Shown: positions 17,352 through 26,489, counted from the first letter of the stretch. The stretch: 32,184 nucleotides of DNA from Acaryochloris sp. IP29b_bin.176 (GCA_028285315.1 JANQPU010000349.1:1-32184), one strand, 5' to 3'. Numbers and translations: made by a program. Notes: a model not told the origin generated them from the letters alone.

Positions 17352-17370
17352 AGGTTATGTTTCGGTTAAA
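17352..17370 (-). promoter_or_regulatory. Pho-box-like direct repeat upstream of sphR
   Basis: Read on the minus strand this is TTTAACCG-AAA-CATAACCT. The published cyanobacterial Pho box consists of two YTTAAYYW units separated by three bases; each unit here fits at seven of eight positions with the correct spacing. It lies about 74 bases before the ATG at 17444, which suggests the regulator controls its own gene. Confidence 0.5.
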
Positions 17371-17443
17371 AGCTCCTTCGGCCAATGGTTTGCAGGGGAT
17401 TCAGTGTTAGAATCGGCCTGACGCTATTTCGGCAATACTTCGT

Positions 17444-18202
17444 ATGCTATCTGCTGACCCCAATACTCGCTCTTTTGAGCAACTGCCAACCACAATGGGG
17501 CAGATTCTGTTAGTAGAAGACGAGGAAAATATTCGTGAAACAATCGCCCCTGCACTCCAAAATGAAGGATATCGGGTGATCACAGCCGCAGATGGTCAAA
17601 CGGCGTTGGATGTGATTCACTTGTTTAAGTCGCGATCGCAACAGACATCATCTCTGGATCTGATCATTTTGGATATTATGCTTCCTGGTATTAATGGGAT
17701 TGATCTGTGCCGTTTTATTCGCCGTGAGGGCTCTACGGTTCCTGTTCTCATGCTGAGTGCCAAAGATACCGAAGCCGATCGCGTTGTGGGGCTTGAGGTT
17801 GGTGCAGATGATTACCTCACTAAGCCCTTTGGTATGCGGGAGCTGGTAGCCCGCTGTCGGGCCCTCTTGAGGCGACAGCGGCTGAATAACACTGATCCCC
17901 AAAGTTCACTGCTCACCTGCCGTGATATTAGTTTGCACCCGGATGAATGTCGGGTCACGGTTCGAGGCGAAGAAGTCAGTCTATCTCCCAAGGAGTTTAG
18001 GATTTTAGAATTATTTATGAGCTATCCTCGTCGAGTTTGGCCCAGGGAGCAGATTCTAGAAAAGATTTGGGGGCCTGACTATATTGGTGATAGCAAAACC
18101 GTAGATGTCCATATTCGTTGGCTACGGGAAAAGATTGAACTCGACCCCAGTAATCCAGATTACTTGGTCACTATTAGAGGATTTGGCTATCGGTTTGGAT
18201 AA
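17444..18202 (+). CDS. sphR: OmpR-family response regulator, SphR/PhoB-like
   Basis: A 252-residue regulator. The receiver domain (ILLVEDEENIRE; phosphoacceptor D77 in LIILDIMLPGING; K in DDYLTKPFGMRE) is followed by a winged-helix DNA-binding domain (about 155-250: SLSPKEFRILELFMSYPRRVWPREQILEKIWG, TVDVHIRWLREKIE, TIRGFGYRFG). An ATG at 17495 would give a more standard N-terminus (MGQILLVEDEE), so the true start is uncertain. It is followed 46 bases later by a SphS-like sensor kinase. The pair should answer phosphate shortage, an inference from the kinase architecture and the Pho-box-like site upstream. Confidence 0.85.
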   Translation: MLSADPNTRSFEQLPTTMGQILLVEDEENIRETIAPALQNEGYRVITAADGQTALDVIHLFKSRSQQTSSLDLIILDIMLPGINGIDLCRFIRREGSTVPVLMLSAKDTEADRVVGLEVGADDYLTKPFGMRELVARCRALLRRQRLNNTDPQSSLLTCRDISLHPDECRVTVRGEEVSLSPKEFRILELFMSYPRRVWPREQILEKIWGPDYIGDSKTVDVHIRWLREKIELDPSNPDYLVTIRGFGYRFG

Positions 18203-18248
18203 AGATCAGGATCAGAGGATTTCTCTAACTTAAATACCGGAGAGTTTT

Positions 18249-19640
18249 GTGCAATTGGTATGGTTTTTAGCGGGATTAGGCATCGGTCTGGGACTGCTAG
18301 CCTGGTCTGCTCGTCATTTCAACCACCAGCTGGAACGGATCATTCGCACTCTACCGAGTGATCATTATCGTTCTGCCCTCTCTCCCCTAAGTCGCTTATC
18401 CCGAGTTACTCACCACTTACAAGATCAGCTACAACTGCATGAACAAGAGCTGTTAGGTTGGCAGGATATTTTGTTCCGGGCCCCGGTTGGATACTTGCAG
18501 GTGAATAGTGCTGACAATTTATATTGGATTAACGAACAGGCTTGCACTCTTCTGAATATTCAACGTCGTCCTTGGCAAACTTGGCCCAAGCGCCTCCTCC
18601 TTGAAGTGGTTCGCTCGATAGAACTCGATCAACTGATTGATCAAGTTCGTACGGAGCAGCAGGAGCAACAAATTGACTGGACGATGCATCTCTCTGAACG
18701 GTCCCAAGAAAGACCTTTAAGGGCCTATGGCATTCCCCTACCTAAAGGACATGTGGGAGTCTTTCTGGAGGATCGAACCGAAGCTAAAAATTTGGCAGAC
18801 GATCGCGATCGCTGGACGTCAGATGTCGCCCATGAACTAAAAACGCCTTTGACTTCCATTCGGCTGATGGTCGAAACCCTGGAACATAAACTGAGCTGGC
18901 AACATCGTTCTCATCTCGAACGACTCTTACAAGAAGTGACCCGTCTGAGTGACTTAGTCAAAGATCTGTTGGAACTCAGCCGGATTACCTTCAATCAGGC
19001 TCAAACCCTAACCCTGCAATTGGTCAATGTTCCTAGTCTCATTCACAAGGCTTGGCTCAATTTAGAACCCTTAGCTCAGCAGCGCAACCTGTCTCTTTTT
19101 TATCAGGGATTGGAAGAGCTTACCTTAGAAGTCGACAAGAATCGCCTCTATCGCGTTTTTCTCAATCTTCTGGACAATGCCATTAAGTACAGTCCGATTG
19201 ACCAGCCCATTATTGTTCAAGTGGAAGTGGTTGAGCCACCGACTGACGAACTAGAATCGGCTCACAGTCTCTGTATCGATGTCATTGATACTGGTTCAGG
19301 ATTTCCTCCAGAAGCCCTTCCCCATGTTTTCAAACGGTTCTATCGTTCAGATCCCTCCCGAGTCAGAGGAAATGCTACTCTAGGGAATGCTGAGTTGGTC
19401 GATATCCAATCTTTAGCCGCCTTAGAAGTGAAGCAATCTACCTCTGTAGTCCTATCCGATTCTGTAGCCCTACCCGATCAAGAACAACTCTCCGTCCTGA
19501 CGCCTGTCGGTGGGAGTGGGTTAGGACTTGCGATCGCACAACAAATCATCCTCGCTCATGGCGGCAGCATTCGAGCCCGCAATCACCCTCAAACTGGCGG
19601 AGCCTGGCTACAAATTCTGTTGCCCTGTCCACGGAAGTAA
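18249..19640 (+). CDS. sphS: sensor histidine kinase, SphS/PhoR-like
   Basis: A 463-residue kinase starting at GTG with GGAGAG four bases upstream. Residues 3-20 form one membrane segment or surface-anchoring helix, with no periplasmic loop, as in SphS. Residues 70-175 look like a PAS domain (ILFRAPVGYLQVN...YWINEQACTLL). The phosphorylated histidine is H195 in DVAHELKTPLTS. The ATPase motifs are LNLLDNAIKYS (N310), DTGSGFP (347-353), FKRFYRSDPSR (361-371) and GGSGLGLA (421-428). Between the last two is an unusually long lid of about 48 residues (373-420) where most relatives have only a few. It is co-directional with sphR and convergent with exonuclease III, 18 bases away. Confidence 0.87.
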   Translation: MQLVWFLAGLGIGLGLLAWSARHFNHQLERIIRTLPSDHYRSALSPLSRLSRVTHHLQDQLQLHEQELLGWQDILFRAPVGYLQVNSADNLYWINEQACTLLNIQRRPWQTWPKRLLLEVVRSIELDQLIDQVRTEQQEQQIDWTMHLSERSQERPLRAYGIPLPKGHVGVFLEDRTEAKNLADDRDRWTSDVAHELKTPLTSIRLMVETLEHKLSWQHRSHLERLLQEVTRLSDLVKDLLELSRITFNQAQTLTLQLVNVPSLIHKAWLNLEPLAQQRNLSLFYQGLEELTLEVDKNRLYRVFLNLLDNAIKYSPIDQPIIVQVEVVEPPTDELESAHSLCIDVIDTGSGFPPEALPHVFKRFYRSDPSRVRGNATLGNAELVDIQSLAALEVKQSTSVVLSDSVALPDQEQLSVLTPVGGSGLGLAIAQQIILAHGGSIRARNHPQTGGAWLQILLPCPRK

Positions 19641-19658
19641 AAATTGCCCCTGTTATCC

Positions 19659-20468
19659 TTACCAATTTTGGGTATCAATCTCCACAACCGCAGGGGCATG
19701 ATCACTCGGTTTAGGTAATCTCCGCGGTGCTGCATCGATAATGCAAGCCGTCGCTCGTTCATACAAGGTTGGAGTTAAATAATGATGGTCAATCCGCCAA
19801 CCTAAATTCCGTTGAAAAGAAGCCGCTCGATAATTCCACCAACTGAACTGCCCTGGTTCTGAGTTGAACTTACGGAAGGCGTCTTGTAAGCCAAGGGCCA
19901 ATACCTTTTGCAAAGCCTGCCGTTCTCGATCCGTTGCCATAATATGCGTCTCCCGACTAGAGGGATCGTGAATATCTCGATCTTCAAGGGCAATATTAAA
20001 ATCCCCACAGATCAGCAAATGCTGAGGATTCTGAGACAACAACTTTTCTACATAACTATACAAGAGGTCCAGCCACTCTAGCTTGTAGATATATTTATCA
20101 CTGTTTATCTCTGAGCCATTCGGAACATATAAATTCAAAATGCGAATACCGGGCGCAACGATTCCAGTCATCAGACGCTTTTGTTGGTCATACTTCTGAG
20201 TTAAATCATTTTGGCTGAGTAGGGGGGTGAAACCTGCACTGACTTCAGATAGAGCCGTCCGACTAATTAAAGCTACGCCGTTATAAGCTTTTTGTCCCGA
20301 AATATAGACCTGATACCCTTCATCTTGGAAGGGAGCTTTGGGAAAATCATCATCGATCACCTTAGTTTCCTGTAAACATAAAACATCGACTGATTGTGCA
20401 TACAACCAGTCCAAGACATGATCCAAGCGTGTTCGAATGGAATTTACATTCCAACTAGCAATTTTCAT
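19659..20468 (-). CDS. xth: exodeoxyribonuclease III (AP endonuclease)
   Basis: A 269-residue Mg-dependent nuclease of the Xth/ExoA family that cuts DNA at abasic sites and removes 3' blocking groups in base-excision repair. Signatures in order: IASWNVNSIRTRL at the N-terminus (metal-binding N), CLQETKV (metal Glu), LYVPNGSE, the catalytic ICGDFNIALEDRDIH, FSWWNYRA, WRIDHHYLTP and SDHAPAVVEI (catalytic Asp-His). The ATG at 20468 is preferred to a GTG one codon upstream. Length is normal for the family (about 260-270). It stands alone. Confidence 0.95.
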   Translation of the reverse strand: MKIASWNVNSIRTRLDHVLDWLYAQSVDVLCLQETKVIDDDFPKAPFQDEGYQVYISGQKAYNGVALISRTALSEVSAGFTPLLSQNDLTQKYDQQKRLMTGIVAPGIRILNLYVPNGSEINSDKYIYKLEWLDLLYSYVEKLLSQNPQHLLICGDFNIALEDRDIHDPSSRETHIMATDRERQALQKVLALGLQDAFRKFNSEPGQFSWWNYRAASFQRNLGWRIDHHYLTPTLYERATACIIDAAPRRLPKPSDHAPAVVEIDTQNW

Positions 20469-20996
20469 CACGTTTTCTTTTTTGTTCCTACAGCCAAACC
20501 CTTAATTTTCTTCGCTTGTTTGCGCACAAACATATGAGAATTAGTAGCCAAATTGACTATAAGTTTTGCAAATCTATACAAAGATATAGCTAAGACAACA
20601 CTGTAAAAAATACTGAGTTGCTTAACAAAGCGATTTATGTAGCCATACTGCAAACTCTCAAGTTTTAGTACTGTATGTTTCCTCTTGGAATGTAAGCTAT
20701 ATCTTCCATTCACCCAATTCAAGGTTTTGTTTTGAAGTTTTTTGTAGGAGTTCTCATGTCAAACATAAAGAAAATATGAATGCCTCTCTGATGCCTGGGG
20801 ATCACCTAACAGCTTGCTGTTAAAGGTTTTATAGGCAATCTACTGCCGCTAATCCCCAATTCGAGAAACATAATATGAAGAAGGCTAATAATCCATGCAG
20901 AAAGCCTTAGCAAAACTAAGGAAAATGCTTCTAAATTATGAATAAATATTACGAAGCTATTCTGTTTAGTAAATTCACTGATTTTTAACTCACTTT
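20469..20996. other. gene-poor stretch upstream of exonuclease III
   Basis: A minus-strand frame at 20468-20722 could encode 84 residues with one hydrophobic stretch, and its TGA overlaps the xth start, but it begins with TTG, has no ribosome site and matches nothing I know, so I do not call it. From 20723 to 20996 there is no ORF of note, but there is a cluster of short inverted repeats: one group at 20796-20858 and a hairpin CCTTAG-CAAAA-CTAAGG at 20905-20921. This region may encode a structured RNA or leader. Confidence 0.4.
20796..20858 (+). ncRNA. possible structured RNA with a 7-bp closing stem and two inner hairpins
   Basis: TGGGGAT (20796-20802) pairs with ATCCCCA (20852-20858). Inside are CCTAACAG-CTTG-CTGTTA(A)AGG (20805-20826), with a stable CUUG-type loop and one bulge, and a smaller GGCA-ATCTAC-TGCC hairpin. 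The result is a three-way junction of 63 bases. It lacks tRNA T-loop and anticodon features. The strand is uncertain because pairing is nearly symmetric. This rests on pairing alone. Confidence 0.25.
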
Positions 20997-21245
20997 ATGA
21001 ATACTTTGAGTTCTCCAACCTTTGCTTGCCGCTATTGTCAACATTACTCACCGGAAGGACGACGAGGTGGCCATTGTCAACGGCTTGGGGCTCCAGTTCG
21101 TGGGGAGTGGAAAGCCTGTTCTCTGATGATCCCCAGTTTTTCTTCTACCATAGAGGTTCTCTCAATTAGTCATCAACAACAATCTATTGAACCTTACCGT
21201 CTAGAAACCGCGTCCACTCGTCGAGTTCTAACCCCAACTCTTTAA
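20997..21245 (+). CDS. small four-cysteine protein of cyanobacterial type
   Basis: An 82-residue protein whose N-terminal half has C11-x2-C14-x12-C27-x13-C41 in the pattern CRYCQHYSPEGRRGGHCQRLGAPV...WKACSL, likely a zinc or iron-sulfur site. The C-terminal half is polar and looks disordered. I recall similar short proteins in many cyanobacteria annotated only as hypothetical. It may bind a metal, nucleic acid or a partner; no function is known. It is followed by a perfect hairpin at 21332. Confidence 0.75.
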   Translation: MNTLSSPTFACRYCQHYSPEGRRGGHCQRLGAPVRGEWKACSLMIPSFSSTIEVLSISHQQQSIEPYRLETASTRRVLTPTL

Positions 21246-21331
21246 GCTGTATCTATTATCACTATTCCGATTTAAAAAAATTCTTGAAACCTATCTGGCT
21301 TTCCAGATCAACTTTAATCACCTATTAGGCA

Positions 21332-21360
21332 TTGGGGAGCAAGTTATACTTGCTCCCCAA
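21332..21360. terminator. perfect 13-bp hairpin between convergent genes
   Basis: TTGGGGAGCAAGT / ACTTGCTCCCCAA pair without mismatch around a three-base loop TAT. It lies between the end of the four-cysteine gene and the end of menB, so it is probably a shared terminator. Neither side has a T-run, which makes it atypical for intrinsic termination. Confidence 0.6.
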
Positions 21361-21433
21361 ACTGTATTAAAGCGAACAGAAGGATGGGGGAAGACTAAGA
21401 TATTCAGCGAAGCATTGGCATGAATGGACCTTG

Positions 21434-22267
21434 TCAAGGTCGCCAAGGAAACTGCCTAAAATCCGGGTCACGTTTTTCTAGAAACGCATTTTTTCCCTCT
21501 GCGCTTTCCTCATTCATGTAAAACAACAGCGTGGCATTTCCCGCCAATTCTTGGATGCCAGCCTGTCCATCACAGTCAGCATTAAAAGCAGCCTTAAGAC
21601 ACCGAATTGCCAAAGGACTTTTCTGTAAAATCTCTTGGGCCCACTGAATCCCTTCAGCTTCTAGTTCAGCAATCGGTACTACCACATTGACTAAACCCAT
21701 AGATAAGGCTGCTTGAGCATCATATTGACGGCACAGAAACCAGATTTCTCTAGCTTTTTTTTGACCGACTATACGGGCTAAATAACTAGCTCCAAAGCCC
21801 CCATCAAAACTCCCTACTTTGGGGCCTGTTTGGCCAAAAATGGCATTATCTGCTGCAATCGATAGATCACAGATCAAGTGCAGAACATGCCCACCACCAA
21901 TGGCATACCCTGCCACCAAAGCAATGACCACCTTGGGAATTGAACGAATCAATCGTTGCAAATCCAGAACATTAAGGCGCGGCACTCCGTCATCCCCCAC
22001 ATAGCCAGCATCGCCTCGAATGCTTTGATCCCCACCCGAGCAAAATGCATATTTGCCATCCGTATGGGGTCCTGCCCCTGTTAACAGAATGACACCAAGG
22101 CTCGAATCTTCACGGGCATCTATAAAAGCGTCGTAGAGTTCAAAAATGGTTTGAGGGCGAAAGGCATTCCGTTTATGGGGGCGGTTAATGGTGATTTTGG
22201 CAATACCGTCAGCTTTGTGATATAGGATATCTTGGTACGATTTGACGGGTTGCCAAGGGAAAGACAT
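21434..22267 (-). CDS. menB: 1,4-dihydroxy-2-naphthoyl-CoA synthase
   Basis: MenB closes the second ring in menaquinone and phylloquinone synthesis, converting o-succinylbenzoyl-CoA to DHNA-CoA. In cyanobacteria the product becomes phylloquinone, the electron carrier of photosystem I. The 277-residue crotonase-fold protein shows the MenB signatures [62 protein letters not shown] in two oxyanion-hole strands, and the C-terminal [14 protein letters not shown]. Length and ends are normal. It follows an uncharacterised gene by eight bases, likely in one transcript. Confidence 0.97.
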   Translation of the reverse strand: MSFPWQPVKSYQDILYHKADGIAKITINRPHKRNAFRPQTIFELYDAFIDAREDSSLGVILLTGAGPHTDGKYAFCSGGDQSIRGDAGYVGDDGVPRLNVLDLQRLIRSIPKVVIALVAGYAIGGGHVLHLICDLSIAADNAIFGQTGPKVGSFDGGFGASYLARIVGQKKAREIWFLCRQYDAQAALSMGLVNVVVPIAELEAEGIQWAQEILQKSPLAIRCLKAAFNADCDGQAGIQELAGNATLLFYMNEESAEGKNAFLEKRDPDFRQFPWRP

Positions 22268-22275
22268 GACGTGAG

Positions 22276-22866
22276 TTAATTAGAAACTTCAGCAAATTCG
22301 ATTACAGCGCCTTCGTAGGTCTTAACTAAAAAGTTTAGTGGTTTTTCCCGCCGAATCTTATACTTCACATAGCGAGTTTGCACCTTCATCAAAATTTGCT
22401 CTAGACAGTCATGATCAAAGCAAACATGTCGCTGTCTATTTTTGTCACCAATACTTGCTCCGCCAATCACGTGCAGTTGAACGTTTTTCTTAAGTTGATA
22501 CCAGAAACCATCGGTACCACTGAACTGCTGCATGGCTGGCCGTCCTAAGTCTGTGGACATATAGAGCGGATCGATTCCTGATAACCCTAGGGTTTGCTCA
22601 TAGTTGTAATAGTAGTGAAGGGGAACTTCTGCAGTACGCAACTGCAACTCTCCTTCAAAAAATTGGCGGGCTATTTCTAAATCTGACACCATCAAGGTAT
22701 GCACCTTGGGCGCACTCGACAAAAACATCCACATGGCTCCAGCATAGGCGACCAAAAGCATCACCATGACACCCTGGGTGGAGAATAGGCCATCTATGGG
22801 GAGAAAAAAACCAGCAACAAGAGGAGTCTGCAAGGATAATAGGGTTGGATAGAGAGGGAAAGTCAT
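22276..22866 (-). CDS. conserved membrane-anchored protein with glyoxalase/VOC-like domain
   Basis: A 196-residue protein. Residues 30-52 ([20 protein letters not shown]) form one membrane segment. The soluble part has [22 protein letters not shown], which resembles the opening of a glyoxalase/VOC fold, then LHVIGG and a C-terminal [21 protein letters not shown] recall similar proteins in cyanobacteria only as hypotheticals. It sits eight bases upstream of menB on the same strand, so a link to quinone synthesis or to its membrane location is possible but unproven. ATG start with GGA nearby. Confidence 0.75.
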   Translation of the reverse strand: MTFPLYPTLLSLQTPLVAGFFLPIDGLFSTQGVMVMLLVAYAGAMWMFLSSAPKVHTLMVSDLEIARQFFEGELQLRTAEVPLHYYYNYEQTLGLSGIDPLYMSTDLGRPAMQQFSGTDGFWYQLKKNVQLHVIGGASIGDKNRQRHVCFDHDCLEQILMKVQTRYVKYKIRREKPLNFLVKTYEGAVIEFAEVSN

Positions 22867-22934
22867 TCCGGTTTTTATAGGGTTCTATCTACAGGTAATG
22901 ATAAGACTGAGGTGAAACAGTACAGACTGGTCTT

Positions 22935-22972
22935 GTAAGGTGTTGAGGATGAGTGAATTGATAACGCCTTAC
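22935..22972. promoter_or_regulatory. 10-bp inverted repeat in the divergent region before ruvC
   Basis: GTAAGGTGTT (22935-22944) and AACGCCTTAC (22963-22972) are complementary at nine of ten positions, the tenth being a G-T pair, with an 18-base spacer. It lies between the divergent VOC-like/menB unit and ruvC. It might be an operator or an RNA hairpin; no regulator is suggested. Confidence 0.3.
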
Positions 22973-23088
22973 TATTATAAGAATCCTAGATGGCGTATCG
23001 AGATCAATATTGGTAGCAATTCTATTCTGGGACCCCCCTGACTTTAGTCTATTGTCATACTTTGTGCCGAAGGACTTCTCTATCGATA

Positions 23089-23559
23089 GTGACAAAATAT
23101 ATTTTAGGTCTGGATCCTGGATTAGCGTCCTTAGGATTTGGCTCTATTTGTACCGATAACGACCGTCTAAAACTCCTTGACTATGGCATTATCCAAACAC
23201 CTGCCAAAACTGATGTTGGCCAGCGGTTGCAGATCATTTATGATGACTTGCACCAGGTGATTACCTCCCACAAACCTGATTTGGTGGCGATAGAAAAACT
23301 CTTTTTCTATCGCATGGGGAATACCATTCTGGTGGCCCAAGCTCGTGGGGTGGTTTTATTGGTCTTAGCTCAGCACGAACTTCCGATCATTGAATATACA
23401 CCCGCTCAAATCAAGCTTGCCCTAACTGGATATGGGGCTGCTGATAAAACTGCTGTCCAGGAAGCCGTTGCTAGAGAGTTCGGACTCGCCAGCCTACCCC
23501 GACCAGATGATGCTGCTGATGCCTTGGCAGTCGCTCTAACCGCATGGTTTCAACGGTAA
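23089..23559 (+). CDS. ruvC: Holliday junction resolvase RuvC
   Basis: RuvC is a dimeric nuclease that cuts Holliday junctions during recombination, with RuvAB. The 156-residue product from GTG 23089 starts [18 protein letters not shown], matching the family; a TTG at 23062 would add nine unlikely residues. The catalytic acids are visible: D9 (GLDPG), E69 (AIEKLFF), D141 and D144 ([11 protein letters not shown]). No strong ribosome site is seen before either start. The opposite strand gene lepA follows with terminator-like hairpins between. Confidence 0.95.
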   Translation: MTKYILGLDPGLASLGFGSICTDNDRLKLLDYGIIQTPAKTDVGQRLQIIYDDLHQVITSHKPDLVAIEKLFFYRMGNTILVAQARGVVLLVLAQHELPIIEYTPAQIKLALTGYGAADKTAVQEAVAREFGLASLPRPDDAADALAVALTAWFQR

Positions 23560-23677
23560 GTTCAAATATGAGCAAAGCCTTGGAATTGATGTCAGCCTAG
23601 ACCTTAGCTCGAAAAAACTAAAACATCAAAAAAAATTGATACTACCCCTAAATCTTTTTTACATAAAAAGCTCTACA

Positions 23678-23697
23678 GATGCCTAAAAATGGGCATC
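23678..23697. repeat. small hairpin downstream of ruvC
   Basis: GATGCC pairs with GGCATC around an eight-base AT-rich loop. It is one of two hairpins between the convergent ends of ruvC and lepA and may assist termination. Confidence 0.35.
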
Positions 23698-23722
23698 CTG
23701 AGTAGGTTGATAAGCCATAGCC

Positions 23723-23751
23723 GCCCCTAGAAATTATTTGCTAGGGGCTTT
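23723..23751 (+). terminator. hairpin terminator between ruvC and lepA
   Basis: GCCCCTAG / CTAGGGGC form an 8-bp stem with a 10-base AT-rich loop, followed by TTT on the plus strand. It lies 163 bases after ruvC and 24 bases after the end of lepA, so it may serve both convergent genes. Confidence 0.55.
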
Positions 23752-23774
23752 CCTGATCAAGGAGGAATACGCTT

Positions 23775-25586
23775 TTAGTTATCGGTAATGCGAAGAACAG
23801 CCATAAACGCCTCTTGCGGAACATCGACTCGTCCAACGGATTTCATCCGTTTTTTACCTGCTTTTTGCTTTTCTAGTAGTTTTCGCTTCCGAGAAACGTC
23901 ACCCCCGTAGCATTTCGCCAGGACGTCCTTCCTGAGCGCTGGAATGCTTTCGCTGGCAATCACTTTAGCCCCGATCGCGGCCTGTATCGGAATTTTGAAC
24001 TGATGCCTTGGGATCAACTCCCGCAGTTTGCTGACTAAAGCTCGTCCAGTGTAATAGGCTTTGTCTCGATGAACAATGGCAGCCAGAGAATCAACGGGGT
24101 CAGTATTGATCAAGATATCCAGCTTGACTAAGGGATTTTCTCGATAGCCAATTAAGTGGTATTCCATGCTGGCGTACCCACGCGATCGCGACTTCATCTG
24201 ATCAAAAAAGTCGGTAACCACCTCGGCCAAGGGCAACTCATATACCAAAGTTGTTCGCCCTGGCGTGAGATATTTCATATCCTTGAAGGTGCCGCGACGG
24301 CTCTGCCCCAACTCCATCAGCGTGCCAACATATTCTTCAGGCGTAATCATATCGACCTGAACAAATGGTTCTTCAATTTTCTCACGATATTGGGGATCAG
24401 GAAGGGCACTGGGATTATCGATCAGTAAGGTTTCGCCTTTGAGGGTTGTCACCCGATATACCACGGAAGGAGCCGTAATGATCAAGTCTAAATTGTATTC
24501 CCGCTCCAATCGCTCCTGTACAATCTCCATATGTAAGAGCCCTAGGAACCCACATCGAAACCCAAAGCCCATCGCACTGGAGGTTTCTGGCTCATAGTTT
24601 AACGCCGCATCATTGAGCTTAAGACGTTCTAAGGCATCCCGCAAATCAGGAAACTGGTCGGCATCCGTAGGAAACATCCCGCAAAATACCATGGGTTTGG
24701 CTTCCACATATCCCGGCAGTGGTTCGGCAGCTTGAGCTTTGGCAAGGGTAACCGTGTCACCGACACGGGCATCTTCCACCGCTTTAATCGCAGCAGCCAA
24801 ATAGCCCACTTCCCCAGCATGTAGCTCATTGACTTGCACTTGGGTCGGTGACAATACACCCAACTCATCAATGTCATATTCTTTCCCAGATGCCATTAAC
24901 CGAACGCGATCGCCCTTTTTGACCGTGCCATCCATAACCCGGAAATAAACCACTACACCTCGATATAAGTCGTAGTAGCTGTCAAAAATCAGGGCTCGCA
25001 AGGGTTCCTGAGTCGCATCCTTTGGTGGGGGAACCAAATGCACAATTGATTCCAAAATGTCTTCAATACCAATCCCTGTTTTTGCTGAAGCCAAAATGGC
25101 TCCACTACAATCCAGTCCCACAATTTCTTCAATTTCTTGCTTAACCCGGTCTGGCTCTGCCCCTGGTAGATCAATTTTGTTGAGGACTGGGATAATTTCT
25201 AAATCATGTTCAATGGCGAGATAGACATTGGCTAGGGTTTGCGCTTCCACCCCCTGGGAAGCATCCACAACCAACAAGGCCCCTTCACAGGCAGCCAGAG
25301 AGCGGGAGACTTCATAGGAAAAATCAACATGCCCTGGAGTATCAATCAGATTGAGAACGTAATCTTCTTGGTCTGAGGCTTTATAAGCCATCCGGGCCGC
25401 TTGTAGCTTAATTGTAATCCCCCGCTCTCGTTCCAGCTCCATATTGTCGAGAAATTGTTCTTTCATCTCCCGATCCGCCACAGTACCAGTGGTTTGCAAT
25501 AGGCGATCAGCTAGAGTCGACTTTCCGTGGTCGATGTGGGCAATGATGGAAAAATTTCGAATACGAGAGACAGGAGCATCAGTCAT
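23775..25586 (-). CDS. lepA: elongation factor 4 (translational GTPase LepA)
   Basis: LepA is a ribosome-associated GTPase of the translation-factor family. The 603-residue product starts at ATG 25586 ([24 protein letters not shown]), the normal length for LepA; upstream frame extension to 25667 is not supported. GTPase motifs: [28 protein letters not shown]. The diagnostic C-terminal domain carries [41 protein letters not shown]. It acts in the cytoplasm on the ribosome. It stands alone on the minus strand. Confidence 0.98.
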   Translation of the reverse strand: MTDAPVSRIRNFSIIAHIDHGKSTLADRLLQTTGTVADREMKEQFLDNMELERERGITIKLQAARMAYKASDQEDYVLNLIDTPGHVDFSYEVSRSLAACEGALLVVDASQGVEAQTLANVYLAIEHDLEIIPVLNKIDLPGAEPDRVKQEIEEIVGLDCSGAILASAKTGIGIEDILESIVHLVPPPKDATQEPLRALIFDSYYDLYRGVVVYFRVMDGTVKKGDRVRLMASGKEYDIDELGVLSPTQVQVNELHAGEVGYLAAAIKAVEDARVGDTVTLAKAQAAEPLPGYVEAKPMVFCGMFPTDADQFPDLRDALERLKLNDAALNYEPETSSAMGFGFRCGFLGLLHMEIVQERLEREYNLDLIITAPSVVYRVTTLKGETLLIDNPSALPDPQYREKIEEPFVQVDMITPEEYVGTLMELGQSRRGTFKDMKYLTPGRTTLVYELPLAEVVTDFFDQMKSRSRGYASMEYHLIGYRENPLVKLDILINTDPVDSLAAIVHRDKAYYTGRALVSKLRELIPRHQFKIPIQAAIGAKVIASESIPALRKDVLAKCYGGDVSRKRKLLEKQKAGKKRMKSVGRVDVPQEAFMAVLRITDN

Positions 25587-26153
25587 GGAAACTTGGTAAG
25601 TCCTTAGCAGAATAATCGCAGCATCTTCTGAATGAATTGTAATCCTTCTTAATCCAGTCCACCTCATACAGCATCCTTAGAGACTGGGAATAAATATAGC
25701 GATCTTCAGGCCTGTTCCAAGATGACCCGTGTCTCAAGAATAGTGAGCCTACCGCATTCAGCTTAAATAAGTATTAAGAAAATAATAGGATTAGATGGAC
25801 TTTCATGAGCCATTCTTTATCACCTGGTCAAGATCAATGATTCTTAATTTAGAAGCTATATTTCTTAAAAATAATGTCAATTGATATTGAGGCTTGAATA
25901 ACAGCATAAAAGCCCTGTATGCTCTGTGATAAAGCAGCTGAGCTGAGACAAACACACGAATTCTTATTGAATTAAACAGCCTCCCTACAGAAATAAATCC
26001 TGTATATTGATGGACCTCATGGTATGAAGAACAAGAGTCAACTATTTTACTCAAGAATAAAAAACAAATTACCTTTCGTTTACAACTTTTTCACGATTGT
26101 TCTCTAGGATACAAAGGTAGTTTGCTTTGAGCAGTTTTTGATGGAGATGTTTC
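25587..26153. other. AT-rich non-coding stretch upstream of lepA
   Basis: This 567-base stretch between divergent genes has no convincing gene. A minus-strand frame at 25803-26054 (83 residues) starts with TTG, has no ribosome site and an unlikely composition. Many short AT-rich inverted repeats occur by chance here. GGAG at about 26143 belongs to the next plus-strand gene. Promoters for lepA and the small gene should lie within it. Confidence 0.45.
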
Positions 26154-26489
26154 ATGAGCCTTCACACTCTTCAAGTCACATTGCGTAACCTGACCAGACG
26201 AAGTCGCTCATATCCTTACCAATTCCTTGCAGTAGACAGAAGGTGGCATCAATACCTTTGGCGAGATCTCAATAACCAGTTCGTGCTGGAAGCGGCGCCT
26301 GATCAAAGCTTGTACTATATGACTACCCAAAAAGAAGGGGTTAGCCCTGGAGACTATGTTGAGATATCCGGCCTGGGCAGCTCCAGTCGCTACCAAATTA
26401 TTCAGCTTGAACGCTACTGTGATCCGCCTGATATGTGGATGGCTACGTTACGGAAATTGACTCAAGGCTTGGAATATAGTCAAGCGTAG
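26154..26489 (+). CDS. hypothetical protein of 111 residues
   Basis: The ATG has GGAG about eight bases upstream. The protein is soluble, rich in aromatic and basic residues (NLTRRSRSYPYQFLAVDRRWHQYLWRDL), then GVSPGDYVEISGLGSSSRYQIIQLERY, which looks like a small beta-barrel or RNA-binding-like fold. It has no signal or membrane segment. I do not recognise a family. It stands alone, 175 bases before the metalloprotease gene. Confidence 0.6.
   Translation: MSLHTLQVTLRNLTRRSRSYPYQFLAVDRRWHQYLWRDLNNQFVLEAAPDQSLYYMTTQKEGVSPGDYVEISGLGSSSRYQIIQLERYCDPPDMWMATLRKLTQGLEYSQA

Noticed and set aside
17634..17643. GCGATCGC octamers here and elsewhere as possible regulatory sites
   Set aside because: HIP1 octamers are genome-wide in many cyanobacteria and occur inside coding regions here; they mark the lineage, not a local element.
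20468..20722. 84-residue minus-strand frame overlapping the xth start
   Set aside because: TTG start without a ribosome site. The stop overlap with xth is suggestive, but one hydrophobic stretch is not enough to call it.
20796..20858. tRNA-like cloverleaf
   Set aside because: The 7-bp outer stem invites this reading, but T-loop, anticodon stem and conserved bases are missing.
25803..26054. 83-residue minus-strand frame upstream of lepA
   Set aside because: TTG start, no ribosome site, unlikely composition in an AT-rich stretch.
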